A stretch of DNA of 42,906 nucleotides from Zygnema cylindricum (GCA_037447655.1 JBBHKE010001402.1:1-42906), one strand, 5' to 3'. Shown: positions 10,581 to 21,578, counted from the stretch's first letter. Translations and numbers: made by a program. Notes: generated from the sequence alone by a model not told the origin.

Positions 10581-11913
10581 TGGAAATTGCAAGGGAATGG
10601 AAGACACGTGCAAATTTTGTTGTTATAATGAGGTATTTCTCGGATTCCTGAATGCAAGTAATGGTTTATACCAGTGATGGTTAATGTACATGCCAATTAG
10701 TAATTTTGCAGGTTGTTTGTTAAGCAGATGAGCAGTCAACAGCAGGTATACAGAAGTCTATGTTGTATATGTAGAGAAAGTTTCTTTTTTGCTATGCATG
10801 TTTAGTTTTTGGTTCTTATTTTTATTAAACCGAATGAAAAGGTTTTTAGGGTTGTTGGGGTTTTCAGGGTTTTTTAGTTGCCAGCTACTGCTGTTACCAC
10901 AGAAGCAGCATTTTTCCAATATCTTTGCTGGTGCTTTTAAATGATATTTTTGTTGTAATAAATACAAATTGAAATAAATTGGCACTAACGCTGAAAGTCT
11001 GTTTTTTGGTTTTATCTTCTGCGTGCTTCGGAAGACTGAACAGCATGACCCCCTTGAAATGTTGGATTCATACACTGGTCTAATTTGTAAGGCAAATGTG
11101 TGGTAGAGTACACTCGTACTAAAAGCATAATGTATGTTTGTTATGAATAATAAGCACAAAACAAGTATAGTGCGGGCGGTTAGAAATTAGGTTAAAATTT
11201 AGGGCTGACTTGCGCATCGAGAATTGAAACGCAGTGTTGTCATCGCCCGGTTAATCTAATGAAATGTTGACAGGTTCCGTTCTTGCTCCAATGATCGTTT
11301 TAATGTTTGAGCAATTGGGAAGGTTAACTGATGTAGTTTAAATGGCAAAGTACAAAGTACACAAATTTGATAAAGTTGTGGTACAAATGTCATACAATTT
11401 TGAATGCATGCCTCGTTGTTTTATTCAAATGTCCAGCAATGTTGTGATTAAATTTTAAACTTCCACGCTAAATGGTGTTTTAACAAAAATGAACGTTAAA
11501 CAAGGTAGTATTGATTTGACCAAAATTAGCATTTTGAACATTTGGTCATTGATATTAAAATTGAACATCTATTGGACTTCTGAAATTAAAACTTCATTGA
11601 TTTTTCAAAGCGACATCGGAATCCAAAGAGATGTCAATAAACGTTGAAAACTATTGTTTACTGTGTCAAACAAAAGTTGTAAAGACATTCCTATCAAGGT
11701 TCAATGACTTTTGATGACTCAAGTTCTACATGAAACCCCACAGAGAAAAAAATACAATACAAAGGTCAAATTGTACACACATAAGTTGTACACAGCTCGC
11801 ACTGAATTTCACACAAGTTTTTCAATATCAAAAAGGGTTAAAACGGTTAAAATATAGGAAAATTAAGTGTTTAAACGGGCTGCTTAAACGACATTAGGTT
11901 CAAGGATTGCCGT
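10581..11913. other. 3' region of the kinase gene and intergenic DNA
   Basis: Apart from two AATAAA words at 10958 and 10973, which suit polyadenylation of the kinase transcript, I see nothing definite here. The DNA is AT-rich with no substantial open frame that looks coding. Confidence 0.45.
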
Positions 11914-12060
11914 TAGTGTTGGGTATCGGGTAATTTCATATCGCGATAAATTCGATATTCGATATATCGAATATCGATCGAGGAGATTCCTCGATATATC
12001 GTATCGAGACCAACATAAATTATCGCGATATATATCGCGATATATATTATTTTATAAAAT
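11914..12060 (+). mobile_element. Left end of a hAT-type transposon
   Basis: The sequence TAGTGTTGGGTATCGGG at 11914 has the look of hAT terminal inverted repeats. It is followed by dense palindromes built from TATCGCGATA and TCGATATATCGA, typical of hAT subterminal regions. The 8 bases before it (ATTGCCGT, 11906-11913) would be the target duplication. I could not find a matching right end or second copy of the 8-mer downstream, so the element is probably truncated or rearranged. Confidence 0.55.
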
Positions 12061-12533
12061 TCATATTTTATGTAATATGTTGTTTTTGCGAAAAATTCAA
12101 ATTATCTGATACGCCACGTACGACGCGATTTTCGTTCCGTGACTTCAAGGTAGACGCCGCAAAATGTAACGGACAAAAAAAATTGTAATACTGTAATTCA
12201 CATAGTTAGTAATTCATATAGTTACTTGTTTTTTTTTGTTTTTTTGTTTTTTTGTTTTTTTTTTTTTTTTTTTACGTGTTAGATTTTTTCTTTGATGTTT
12301 TGTTTGAGTTACTTATTTAGTGCGTACTATCTACAAAACTTGACATACGGAAATATCACACTAATTTAGTGAAAGTAAAAAAAAATGCAAACTGTTCGTT
12401 TTAGGCAAGAACGCAAAAAGGCAAGAATACCTACCAATCTGCAAAATCTACAATCTGCAGGCAGATTAGTAGCCATTAGTGCATCATTTCTAGCCATTAA
12501 AATTGTAGAAAGGTTGCATTTTGCGTTTTCTCC

Positions 12534-13471
12534 ATGGATTCCCAAGGGCTGGGAGGCAGCATGGGAGGTAAGGAGGATAATGACACTGAACTGCTTCCGG
12601 ATATGGAAACAATAAAGTTGGAAAATTCATCGAAAATTGATCAAAATTTCATCACAAATTGCAAATCAGTTAAGGGATGCCATAAAGGTCGTTCCCAAAG
12701 GCGTAAATTCAAAAGTTTGGCAACTTTTCAAAGTCCTACATGATGGGAAGCATCACGACAAGGCCTTCTTCAATCATTGTTGTATGCTTGTTGCGAGAGG
12801 GAAGTCGATGAGTCCTACAAATTTGTTATCTCATTTAAGGGTTCATCATAAAAAGTTATTTGTAGGTGATAGGTTGAAAGAAATAGAAGAAAAGCCAAGA
12901 TCTTTGGATGATTTCGTACAGAGAGGAGCGGCAATACCATTAAAAGATAGGTTCATTCGGTGGATCGTGTTAGACAACCAACCACTTAGTGTGTTGGAGA
13001 GCCGTGAATTTCGAGACATGGTCAAGGGCTTGGCGTCGAAGGTGGCGATACCCGATCGGCGTGGACTAATTTCGAGAATGGAGGAAATCGAAATAAAGGT
13101 TCGTCTAAGTTTAGGGAAACTCTTGGAAAGTGAAACTTTGAGTGTTACTATGGACACTTGGACATCCTTATCAAACGAATCCTATTGTTCTATGACAGCT
13201 CACTTTATCAACTCCGAATGGGAACTTCAAAATGTTTGTTTAGGGTGCTCTCTTTTTCCTAGTAGCCATACAGCAGAAGCGATTGGTGAGAAGTTTAAGG
13301 AAATGTTGAGGGGATATAACATTTCCGAAAAATCGGTGGTCGTTTGTGCTACGGATACAGCGGCTGCTATGAAGAAAGCAGGAAAATCCATGTCTTGTGA
13401 TTGGCATGGTTGCATGGACCATTTGTTGGAGTTAGTTACAGGAAAGTTTTTTAATGGTCTTAGTGTTGCAC
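12534..13471 (+). pseudogene. hAT transposase, N-terminal part (BED finger and start of catalytic domain)
   Basis: hAT transposases cut and paste DNA using a BED zinc finger and an RNase H-like catalytic core. An ATG with good context at 12534 opens an acidic N-terminal segment. The main frame from about 12637 is one base off, so a frameshift lies at about 12600-12690. A BED-like finger (KVWQLFKVL, then NHCC and HLRVHH) covers roughly residues 25-75 of that frame. The hAT signature DTWTSLSNESY falls at about residue 173, and TDTAAAM, where TDNASNM is usual, near 239. The C-terminal half, including the dimerisation region, is absent: at about 13472 the frame runs straight into copia integrase. 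It is therefore incomplete as a transposase. Confidence 0.75.
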
Positions 13472-14520
13472 AATGGAGTGACAATGTTGGAGAGTATACC
13501 TCTAACCAGTTTGAGGATTTTCTGAGGGAAGATGGAGTCCAACACCAAAAAACAGTTAAAGAAAACTCGGAACAGAATGGGGTAGCTGAAAGATTAAATA
13601 GAACACTAAGTGATAGTGCTAGAAGTATGTTGTCGAATAAGAAGATAAGAAAAAGATTTTGGGCCGAAGCAATGAACTGTGCTAATTACCTCAAAAATAT
13701 AGTTCTTACTTCAGCGGTAAAAGGCCAAACACCTTATGAGAGATGGACCGGACGGAAACCAGACATATCTCACTTAAAGGTTTTCGGCAGTCAAGTGTTC
13801 AGTCTAGATACAGATCGGTCTAATTGGAAGCTAGATCCTAAAGGAAAACCGGGGTACTTATTAGGATATGATGAGGATGTAAAAGGATACAGAGTTTATG
13901 ATCTAAAAAGGGAAGACATAATCTTAGTACAGCATCTAGTAGTTATGGATGAAAGAAAGTCTATGGATCCCTTCAAGTATACAAAGTTAGTAGAAATCAG
14001 ATTTGACTCACAAAATTCCGATGACTTTCAGCTTCCTAACTATCTGGGTTTCAGAGAAGATGACATTCTTACAGGCACAAATCAGACAGGAAAGGACTCG
14101 GCCGCGAAAACTCCAGTGACAACTCTACCCGAAGCGGAAGACGTGGTGGAAATTGATTCAGAATCGAGAGACAAGGGAGAAGTCGAGATTGTTCGAAACA
14201 ACCCACGGAAACCATCTAATCCGGCCACAGATTTTCAAGGAGGAAGGAGAAGTAGCAAAAGGTTGCAAGAAAAATATATTAATAACAAGGTAACAAAACC
14301 ATCTCATCCGGATGATCCTCAGACTTATGGAGAGGCGATGTATTGTCCGGAAAGGAACCGGTGGAAAACAGCCATCAATGAGAAGATGGCCTCAATTATG
14401 GCGGCCGATAATTGGGAGCTGGTGGATTGTCCACCTAACCGAAAACCAATCCGTTGTAAGTGGGTGTTCAAATTAAAACGGAACCCAGATAACACCATTG
14501 AGCGTTATAAGGCCCAGTAA
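12637..14520 (+). CDS. hAT transposase-copia integrase chimeric open frame (627 codons)
   Basis: One uninterrupted frame joins the hAT transposase N-terminal part (to about residue 278) to the second half of a copia integrase and the start of its reverse transcriptase. The first ATG in frame is at 12784; the upstream part may start at 12534 through a frameshift. After the junction come WSDNVGEYTSNQFEDF, the integrase glutamate region NGVAERLNRT, the C-terminal integrase region with ERWTGRKPDISHLKVFGSQ, and the RT entry WKTAINEKMASIM. The TAA at 14518 replaces a leucine codon found in the sister copy Copia-3. The first integrase aspartate and the HHCC region are absent, so integrase activity is not expected. 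Whether the fused frame is expressed cannot be told from sequence. Confidence 0.7.
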   Translation: MIKISSQIANQLRDAIKVVPKGVNSKVWQLFKVLHDGKHHDKAFFNHCCMLVARGKSMSPTNLLSHLRVHHKKLFVGDRLKEIEEKPRSLDDFVQRGAAIPLKDRFIRWIVLDNQPLSVLESREFRDMVKGLASKVAIPDRRGLISRMEEIEIKVRLSLGKLLESETLSVTMDTWTSLSNESYCSMTAHFINSEWELQNVCLGCSLFPSSHTAEAIGEKFKEMLRGYNISEKSVVVCATDTAAAMKKAGKSMSCDWHGCMDHLLELVTGKFFNGLSVAQWSDNVGEYTSNQFEDFLREDGVQHQKTVKENSEQNGVAERLNRTLSDSARSMLSNKKIRKRFWAEAMNCANYLKNIVLTSAVKGQTPYERWTGRKPDISHLKVFGSQVFSLDTDRSNWKLDPKGKPGYLLGYDEDVKGYRVYDLKREDIILVQHLVVMDERKSMDPFKYTKLVEIRFDSQNSDDFQLPNYLGFREDDILTGTNQTGKDSAAKTPVTTLPEAEDVVEIDSESRDKGEVEIVRNNPRKPSNPATDFQGGRRSSKRLQEKYINNKVTKPSHPDDPQTYGEAMYCPERNRWKTAINEKMASIMAADNWELVDCPPNRKPIRCKWVFKLKRNPDNTIERYKAQ

Positions 14521-15225
14521 GTGGCAAAAGGATTTACACAGAAAGAGTGAATCGACTACGAGGAAACCTTTGCCCCGGTCGTCAGATTTACTTCCGTCCG
14601 CATACTTCTCAGTTTGGCAGCAACGGGAGACATGGAGGTGCACCAAATGGACATCAAGACAGCCTTTTTGCATGGAGAATTGGAAGAGGAGATCTTCATG
14701 CGACAACCCGAAGGATTTTTGGAGCAAGTAGAGGAGAGTAAGGCATGCCTGCTGATTAAATCTCTTTATGGTTTGAAACAGGCGCCCCGACAGTGGAATA
14801 ACAAGCTTGATGAGTTTCTTACCGGTCTGGGATATATACGGATTAGCTCAGATCACTCGATCTATGTTTTTGAAGATGAGGAAGGTGTTATTTTTTTTGC
14901 AATTTATGTTGATGATTTGTTTGTTTTAAGTAAATCAATGGACAAAATTAATAAACTGAAAAACGATCTTAAGGGGAGGTTTGAGATGAAGGATATGGGG
15001 GAGGCAAGATATATTTTTGGAATTCAAGTAGAAAGAGACCGAGAAAGAAAGGTTATAAGACTGACTCAGAAAGAAGGAATAGGGAACATATTGGAAAAAT
15101 TTCAAATGGATAAGGCTAATAGTTGTACAACTCCAATGGAGTTAAAGAAGGGAAGTGATGGGAGTGTGGAAGAAGGAGTAATAATCTTAGACAAATAATT
15201 AGGTCCTGAAGAACATAAGTTTATG
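13472..15225 (+). mobile_element. Internal fragment of a Copia-3-family element, without LTRs
   Basis: The stretch aligns base by base with Copia-3: its left end matches from about 33940 and its right end to about 41465, passing smoothly over the site where Copia-4 interrupts Copia-3. The identity starts at ATGGAGTGACAAT and stops near 15225. There are no LTRs, primer site or gag, so it did not arrive by ordinary integration. Capture during repair or recombination is more likely. Confidence 0.8.
14551..15198 (+). pseudogene. Copia reverse transcriptase fragment
   Basis: The frame is the same as that of the chimeric open frame, after two nonsense codons (14518 TAA and 14548 TGA). It encodes RT motifs MDIKTAFLHGELEEEI, SLYGLKQAPRQW and the catalytic YVDD in AIYVDDLFVL. 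It ends with GIQVERDRE and TTPMELKKGSDG before a third nonsense codon (15196 TAA, where Copia-3 has GAA). RNase H is missing. The YVDD is intact but the polypeptide cannot be made whole from this locus. Confidence 0.85.
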
Positions 15226-16024
15226 TTATTAGTATCGACCAGTAATCAGTTCAATGTTAAAGTTAATATTATTATAATCTGAACAATTACCATAGTTTAA
15301 TGACACATTAAACGTATGGTAATATTAATGCATCTGGGAAAAAACGATTAATTTCTATTAACAGACCAGCAAAAATTGCAAACCATATAGCAGCTAGTAC
15401 GGGAGCTGTAGAAAGGTATGTTTTTACATATTGCATAACAAAATCCCTTTTAATAAGTATTATGATTATTTCTTACAAACTGGCAAATTAAGATGCTATC
15501 TAATTAGTTTGTATTATAAGCATGTCGTAAGCAATAACACATCTATGCTAATTATGTTATTTTTCAAATGGCTTACTTGTTTCCATGATTCCATTACAGT
15601 CTAATGTTATAGTAGTGACATTATATTGTTTTTAATGATTTTTTTCAATGTACACAAGTACACTAAGTAAAACAATATAATAAACATCGTTATAACATGA
15701 CATTGGATGGATGTTTTAATAATTTACTTATGTTGCGATAATCTTTACTCCTCTTTAATCATTGATACATTTGATACGACTTAACGATCTCATACTCATT
15801 TTACTTCAAGAGAGATCACAAACAAAGGTAGGTATATACTATAAATGAATAAATAAATGAATAAATAAATAAATAAATAAATAAATCAATCAATCAATAA
15901 ATCAATAAATCAATGACAGGTCTGTGTATTAGAATCCAATGGAATTATTTAACTGAGATTGAAAATTACAAACAATAATACTGTAAACAATTATGTAGTC
16001 ACGAAACAAGTAAGCCATTTGAAA
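15226..16024. other. AT-rich DNA with a helix-turn-helix-like exon remnant and AAAT repeat
   Basis: A short open stretch (about 15329-15415) encodes [18 protein letters not shown], which resembles a DNA-binding helix-turn-helix, and is followed by a donor-like GTATGT. It may be a remnant exon of a transposase. Between 15843 and 15915 runs an AAAT/AATC tetranucleotide microsatellite. No other feature can be supported. Confidence 0.35.
15843..15915. repeat. AAAT/AATC tetranucleotide microsatellite
   Basis: Consecutive AAAT units change to AATC units near the right end, with a few interruptions. Confidence 0.9.
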
Positions 16025-16034
16025 NNNNNNNNNN
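16025..16034. other. Assembly gap of ten N
   Basis: Ten unknown bases are written here. The word AACTGAGATT occurs on both sides (about 15950 and 16051), so a repeat may have been collapsed or the gap size may be nominal. Confidence 0.99.
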
Positions 16035-18100
16035 TTTTGTTAATCTCAATAACTGAGATTAAATACACTATCTCGAAAAAGTTGATACTTCAAATGAGAT
16101 TAAATAAATCAATAGGATATAATCCAATACAGCTGCTATTGAAAAACGCGCTATTAATATTTGTGATTTAATGCATCTGTTTGTTTTGCACAGTTAGGCA
16201 TATCAAAACTGCAGAAATTAGAGTAAACTTCATAGTTGAAAAAGCTCTATCACATAAATTAGAGTCAATAACTCTAATTGTTTTTTTAGGTTTTTGTACT
16301 CTAATTTTTTCATTACTCTAATTACGATTCACGGTGTACTGGAAACAGTGCAACAGCTACAATAATGGTGGCGTTCCATCAGACGAAAAGTGAGATTGTT
16401 TACAGAAATCCGGACTTCTCCGTTCTACTCCGTACATTTTATTTTGTTTTTATCCGCGAAGAACATTACTAAGAATCTTACCAATATTCTCCGAAGGTTT
16501 GGGAGGTAACAATGACCGTTGGATGTTTTTTCGCGAAACATTCGCGTCGAAAGTGTTTGTAAATGGTGATTACTAAAAAAATTAAGCCAGGACACGTTGG
16601 ATAATGAACATACGTGCCAGGACGGCAACCAACGAAAATTGAAAAATTTCGCATATGATACATCTATTAAAAAATCCAACCGAAATCAAAAAAGTAATCT
16701 CGTAACGAACTTTCGTCGCGCTATTTTTGTTACCGGCCATTCGTCACACTATTTGCGGAAGCGCTCATTCGTCACGCGAAAAAGCATAAATTTTTAAAAA
16801 ATGAGCAGGCATCTGACAAGCGTTTTGCAAAGATTTGTGTGGCACGATGCTCTGGTGCGCACGTACATGGTATGCAAATGAAGATCTCGAGTTTGAAGTT
16901 GGTCGGTGTGAAAAATAGATTTTCAATATTAGATCTTATCTTACGTGGTACCACTCATTTTTTAGCATGTGGATTATAGACCCTGCGTGCGGAAAGAACA
17001 TCGTTAAAAATGTAGCATCCTGTTATGTTGGCCGTACAATTATAGAAAATCCTGATAAAACGCCACCCTTCTATATGTAAGCAACAATAAAAGCATTACA
17101 CTAAAAGCTTAAAAAAGAAATATAAAAATAAACACCGATTGAGGGTAACCTTCCATCAAGCGTTCCCAGTAATCGTACGAACACGTTTACTGGCAGTAAT
17201 ATTTGTAACACCCTTCCATCAGGTTGTGCTAGTGAATGAGGTGTTAGATTGCGATTGGTACCACGTAGGACCTGTTGAGCCGCCCGGGAATAATTATCAT
17301 TTCCAAAATGACAAAATCGCAGCTGCGTATGTGTACGGGCAGACGCCGATTAAAATATCTAGTAGCGTCACGCTAATGTACAATCTGAACGTTCTTACGG
17401 TTGTTGTGGTATCAACGGCCACAAAAACCGTTGCAAAATTAAAGTTCGTACAAATGCCCAAGGATGTACCATTTGTAAGTGAATTGCTGTATCGCACATT
17501 TATGAAGGAGACGTCACAGGATGTCTTACTACCAAGTTTTTTTTGTCGTCGAACATACAACCAAGATTTTTTTGTCGTCGATTAGGCGGCATTTATGTCA
17601 CACGGTAACCTAATGCCACTAAGTTTATTGCGCACGCCTGTCGTGGATCGACTCGACTTTACAAGGGACCAAAACACATTCCAGAATCACAAACTTCCTC
17701 CGAGGACAATGGAGGAGACTAGCTACTACTGAAACAAGAAGCGTTTAAAATTGAAAATTGAACTGAGGCAGTTTTCTCCAAAAAGTTTGGAGAATCTCAA
17801 CGAATTTCTAGTAAACATCTTTTGTAAAAAAAAAAAAAAACAGTACGACCTAGTACGGAACGGAACTTTCTCCAGTAAACAACCCCACTCGCATGATGGA
17901 AGGTTACACTGACTCAAAGTGTGATGTACGTAATGTGTCATTTGGTCTTTAAGCTGCTCAAAATTATGTACTAAAAGTGCAGAAAAAGTATCAGAAAAAG
18001 TGTCAGATGACGGCGTCGACACGAGACAAGTCATGCACAGAAGGCGCACTAAGATATGATTCATAGTCATAAAGACGCGGGAAATTTGCGCGAACCTGTT

Positions 18101-18130
18101 CTCACACGTTTAAACGTTGACCGTGTGAAC
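18101..18130. repeat. Hairpin in dispersed repeat, copy 1
   Basis: CTCACACG pairs with CGTGTGAAC around a short loop. It follows a segment matching GTCAGAT-ACGGC-TCGACACG in the other copies. Confidence 0.6.
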
Positions 18131-18782
18131 ACGGAATTTAGCGGCTTGCCGGCTACACCGCGAATCGTTATTAGTGTCAATAACTCTAATTTGGGTTCTT
18201 AAAATTCTTGATTTTTTTTCCGCAATCAGTATACATGGTTTTCGAAATTAGATTAGCAACTCTATTTAAGTACGTGGACCTTATTCTGCCACGTTTCTCG
18301 CACTAAATTAGAATCAATAACACTATTTTGTTTTTACGCTATTTAAACTTTGACATTAATAACGATGTGCGGTTTACTATACCACTATCGCGATGTGTAT
18401 GTCCATGTATAGATTATTGTAGTGTAATTTGTGTTAATTAACGTTAATGTTTTGTTAGGGTTAGGTCACTGAACCCAAAATAGCCTTAGTAATAATGATT
18501 TATTCCTTATACTCATAGCCATCCACTCCTGTACAATGAATTTTGGGCAAAAAAAGTTGCGACGGATTTAATAGTGCTAACTCTAATGACGATGGGAAAT
18601 GTATTGTAGCTTTTAAGCAAAAACATAGATGTCTCATGCGCATAAAACGCACGCATGAAACGCCCAAAAAATAAGGAATATGCGCATGAAACAAACAAAA
18701 AATTATAAAATGCGTTGACCGACTTTGACTTTATAATAAAAGAAAAAATATAAAAACATTTAATAAAAAATACTACTACAAC

Positions 18783-19820
18783 GTAATCATACTTATTTCT
18801 TTCATAGTTCAAAAGTAGGCTTTTTTATGGTAGGCCTTTGGTAGGCGCACAAAACTCTCGCAACGTAGGCATACTGTATGTGTGTGCGTCGTGCACACTT
18901 TGTACGAACGTCCGAATCTGACGTAAGATCAAAGTACAGCGCACGCCGCCGGACGGAATTTTTTAGCGAACTGGCACGGCGTAGGATGACATTCCGTGGG
19001 AAAAAAAACCGGGAAAAAAAAAGAACCGGGAAAAAAAAAACCGGGAAAAATCTAAAATAGCGTAGTTTACTCTATATTTTTTATTACTCTAATTAGGGCT
19101 ATTTTCCAAGTACCGTAAAAAATGAATTACGTTGTCTCTTAAATAGAGTGGTGTACGGTCAGTGTCAGACCGTACATTAATGTACTTTTTTAAGTTAAAA
19201 AGTACAATAAATTAGTTTTAGTAACCGCGGACGCATGAGAATGTGCGTTCTAAAAAGGGAAAAAAACCATGTCGTAAAAAATCTCGTTCACACACATTCG
19301 TCTGACAGCCGCGTTTCGACCGTGTGAACGCCAACGGGGTTGGTCCGTAGGTTTTTGTAATTTTTTTGGCAGTGTGGTATTTTTTTTTTTTTTATCGTCC
19401 CATACTGCATGGTTGGTCAATTTGAGGCTTTATTTAGTGTGGCCCTCAAAATTGAAGACGCTAATATGGCAGATTGTCCTTTCGTAAGTTGTGTTATGGG
19501 ATTTTCATGTGATCTTTTTAAAATCGCCTACTTTGATCAGTGACCGTCCGATCGTCCAAATCTGACGGTTTAAATAAAAAGTCCTTCAAAACTCACAAAA
19601 ATATTTGTTTTTGTCTGATTTTTTTTCAAAATTCAGACATGTCGTTTAATTCTCTATCGATCGATGTGCAACTCAACCCTGTCCCTATTTTATTTCATTT
19701 TGCGGCCAATACAACATGGGTCTTAAGGGCATATTGTATGTTTTGCGTACAATAGGCATATTGTATGGGCGTACAGTCACCTACTTTTGAACTATGATTT
19801 CTTTACGTTAATATGATTAC
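18783..19820. repeat. Inverted repeat pair about 1 kb apart
   Basis: The 37 bases at 18783-18819 (GTAATCATACTT ... GTTCAAAAGTAGG) match the reverse complement of 19780-19820 (CCTACTTTTGAAC ... ATATGATTAC) with a few differences. The pair could bound a small non-autonomous transposon of about 1.04 kb. No target duplication is obvious. Confidence 0.45.
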
Positions 19821-19915
19821 TTTTTAATTAGCGTTAGCTACTCTAATTCCAATTTCTTTTAAAAAGTGCAATGTACGAATTGCCTCTGTTTGTACTAGAA
19901 TATTCGTTATTTTGT

Positions 19916-20090
19916 ACAGGCGTACAAAATAATTGTCACGTAATAGCGTCGACAAGGTAAATTGAGTGCGTCGCCACGGAAAATCGTACTCAGATTTGAT
20001 TCCAAGTCATAACGACGAAGGAAAATCACAAAAACCTGTTCTCACATGTTTAGTTGTCGAACATGTGAATACAGACTAAAGTTACTGTTT
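19916..20090. repeat. Dispersed hairpin repeat, copy 2
   Basis: It begins with a palindromic TTGTACAGGCGTACAA. Next comes a segment shared with copy 3 (TTGAGTGCGTCGCCACG) and then the hairpin CACATGTT / AACATGTG at 20041-20070. Confidence 0.65.
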
Positions 20091-20185
20091 AATTAGCGTT
20101 AAACTTTTTTTTTTCGCCTTTTGAAAAATTTAAATAGTGTAGTATAAAGAATGAATAGGTTCGTACGCAAACTGCTCATTATTTT

Positions 20186-20350
20186 GTACAGACGTACAGA
20201 ATAAGTGTCAGATAACGGCTTCGACACGGGAAATTGAGTGCGTCGCCACGAAAAAGCGAACTCAGATTTGATTCTCAATCATAAAGACGAGGGAGAATCG
20301 CGGGAATCTGTTCTCACATGTTCAAGCGTCTAACATGTGAACAAAGACTA
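20186..20350. repeat. Dispersed hairpin repeat, copy 3
   Basis: This copy is offset 270 bases from copy 2 and has the same order of parts: GTACAGACGTACA, TTGAGTGCGTCGCCACG, CTCAGATTTGATT, then the hairpin CACATGTT / AACATGTG at 20313-20340. The spacing suggests a tandem pair. Confidence 0.65.
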
Positions 20351-21000
20351 TCGCGGCTACATCCAAATTACTGTTGGGTCTATAAATTAGCGTTAGTTTC
20401 TGACTTTTTGTTGGCGTTTAGGCCTTGAACCCAAAATAGTGTTTAGCGCTAATACCGATTCGCGGTGTACGTTCAACCCTTTATCTGAATATTTACGTAC
20501 ATTATATCCGTACATATAATCCGTACGAAAAGTATACGCATTTTACGAAAGGTTCAAAATCTAAAAAAATAACGAAATTTCTCAAAAATGTCAAAATCCG
20601 TACGAATGCGACATCTAGGAGCAAAAAGGATGGGCAGGCGTCAACCCAGAATCTTCCGTTGCTTTTTGCTGTCCTTACTTGAGTGCAATGCTACCGTACT
20701 CCTCGATCTTGTGTTTATGTATGCACCTGTAACGGGAGACAGATTCGATGATGACGCTTTAAATTACGTCATAGAGTCCTTGGTCGGCTGTTCTCGGACA
20801 AAATCTTGCTTTCACAAATATAACGGTTGCCTACCCTATTTGACCTTGATCTTCGTCCTGCGAAGGGGCAAATCCCCTGTACATGCACATTATAGAGTGG
20901 ATATTGCCGACTATGTTTGTGGACGAACGCTGTCCACGAGTAAGAAGTTTAATGACAATTGCCCAACCTAGTTTGTCACTGCCAAAAAATAATTTGACCT

Positions 21001-21578
21001 AAATGCTGTAGCCCGTAGATACGAATCGCATCTTTCTAACCACCCAACGTACAATATAATGTTCGTCGTGAAAAAGTCCAATTGTCGATATCTTTAACGG
21101 CAATCCTACCGGTAAAATCTACTTTCTATGAACACATGTGCCTATTATTGCCGGCCCTGTTCTGTAGCTTTTGTCGGGATCTGTTTTGGTTATCGCCGGT
21201 CTCCCCTCACTAAAAGCCCTCAATCACTTCTCTAAAAAGGTACATCTTCGTACACCCAGACTCTATACGGCTGCGATTCACCTAAGCTTATCATCGACGG
21301 CTCCTCCGTCATGCGAGTCAGCAGACACCACATTAAATTCAGTAGCTACTGTGCAATTGCGTACGATTCCGTACAAAGTATCTTCTCAATAGCCATCATC
21401 AGAACGTTGCATCAATCACTGCAGCCTCCCACTCCTCTCCTCCCCTCCCTTACCACTTCCAGTTTTGAGCCGTGACGTGACTCTCTCGGCCAGTGCTTCA
21501 AGCTCCCACCTCCTCCCTGACACATAATTTATTTTCCATGGCTGCCCTTTAATCCACTCGAGTTTTCTCCCATTCCAG
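21001..21578. other. Upstream region of the pyrophosphatase-like exon
   Basis: An open stretch at about 21171-21392 has a Ser/Thr/Arg composition like a transit peptide but lacks an ATG start. A pyrimidine tract ending CCCATTCCAG (AG at 21577-21578) is a plausible 3' splice site into the next exon. Its upstream exons cannot be placed with confidence. Confidence 0.3.

Larger units (their letters stand above)
16035..21000. repeat. Gene-poor block of diverged dispersed repeats with hairpins
   Basis: Several words recur in both orientations: AACTCTAATT, CGATTCGCGGTGTAC-like, GAACCCAAAATAG and GTCAGATAACGGC-like. A unit of about 150-180 bases with a terminal hairpin occurs at about 17985-18140, 19941-20075 and 20211-20345; the last two lie 270 bases apart. 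A perfect palindrome of ATTAGAGT/ACTCTAAT lies at 16257-16279. Open frames such as 17139-17585 and 20588-20971 show no domain I recognise. The block is probably made of non-autonomous transposon remnants. Confidence 0.5.

Noticed and set aside
15843-15915. CRISPR-like array
   Set aside because: It is a simple tetranucleotide microsatellite without spacers; no other regular repeat-spacer array exists in the window.
21090-21112. AACGGCAATCC as a possible second copy of the hAT target duplication
   Set aside because: It matches ATTGCCGT only in reverse orientation. A target duplication must be in direct orientation, and no TIR stands next to it.
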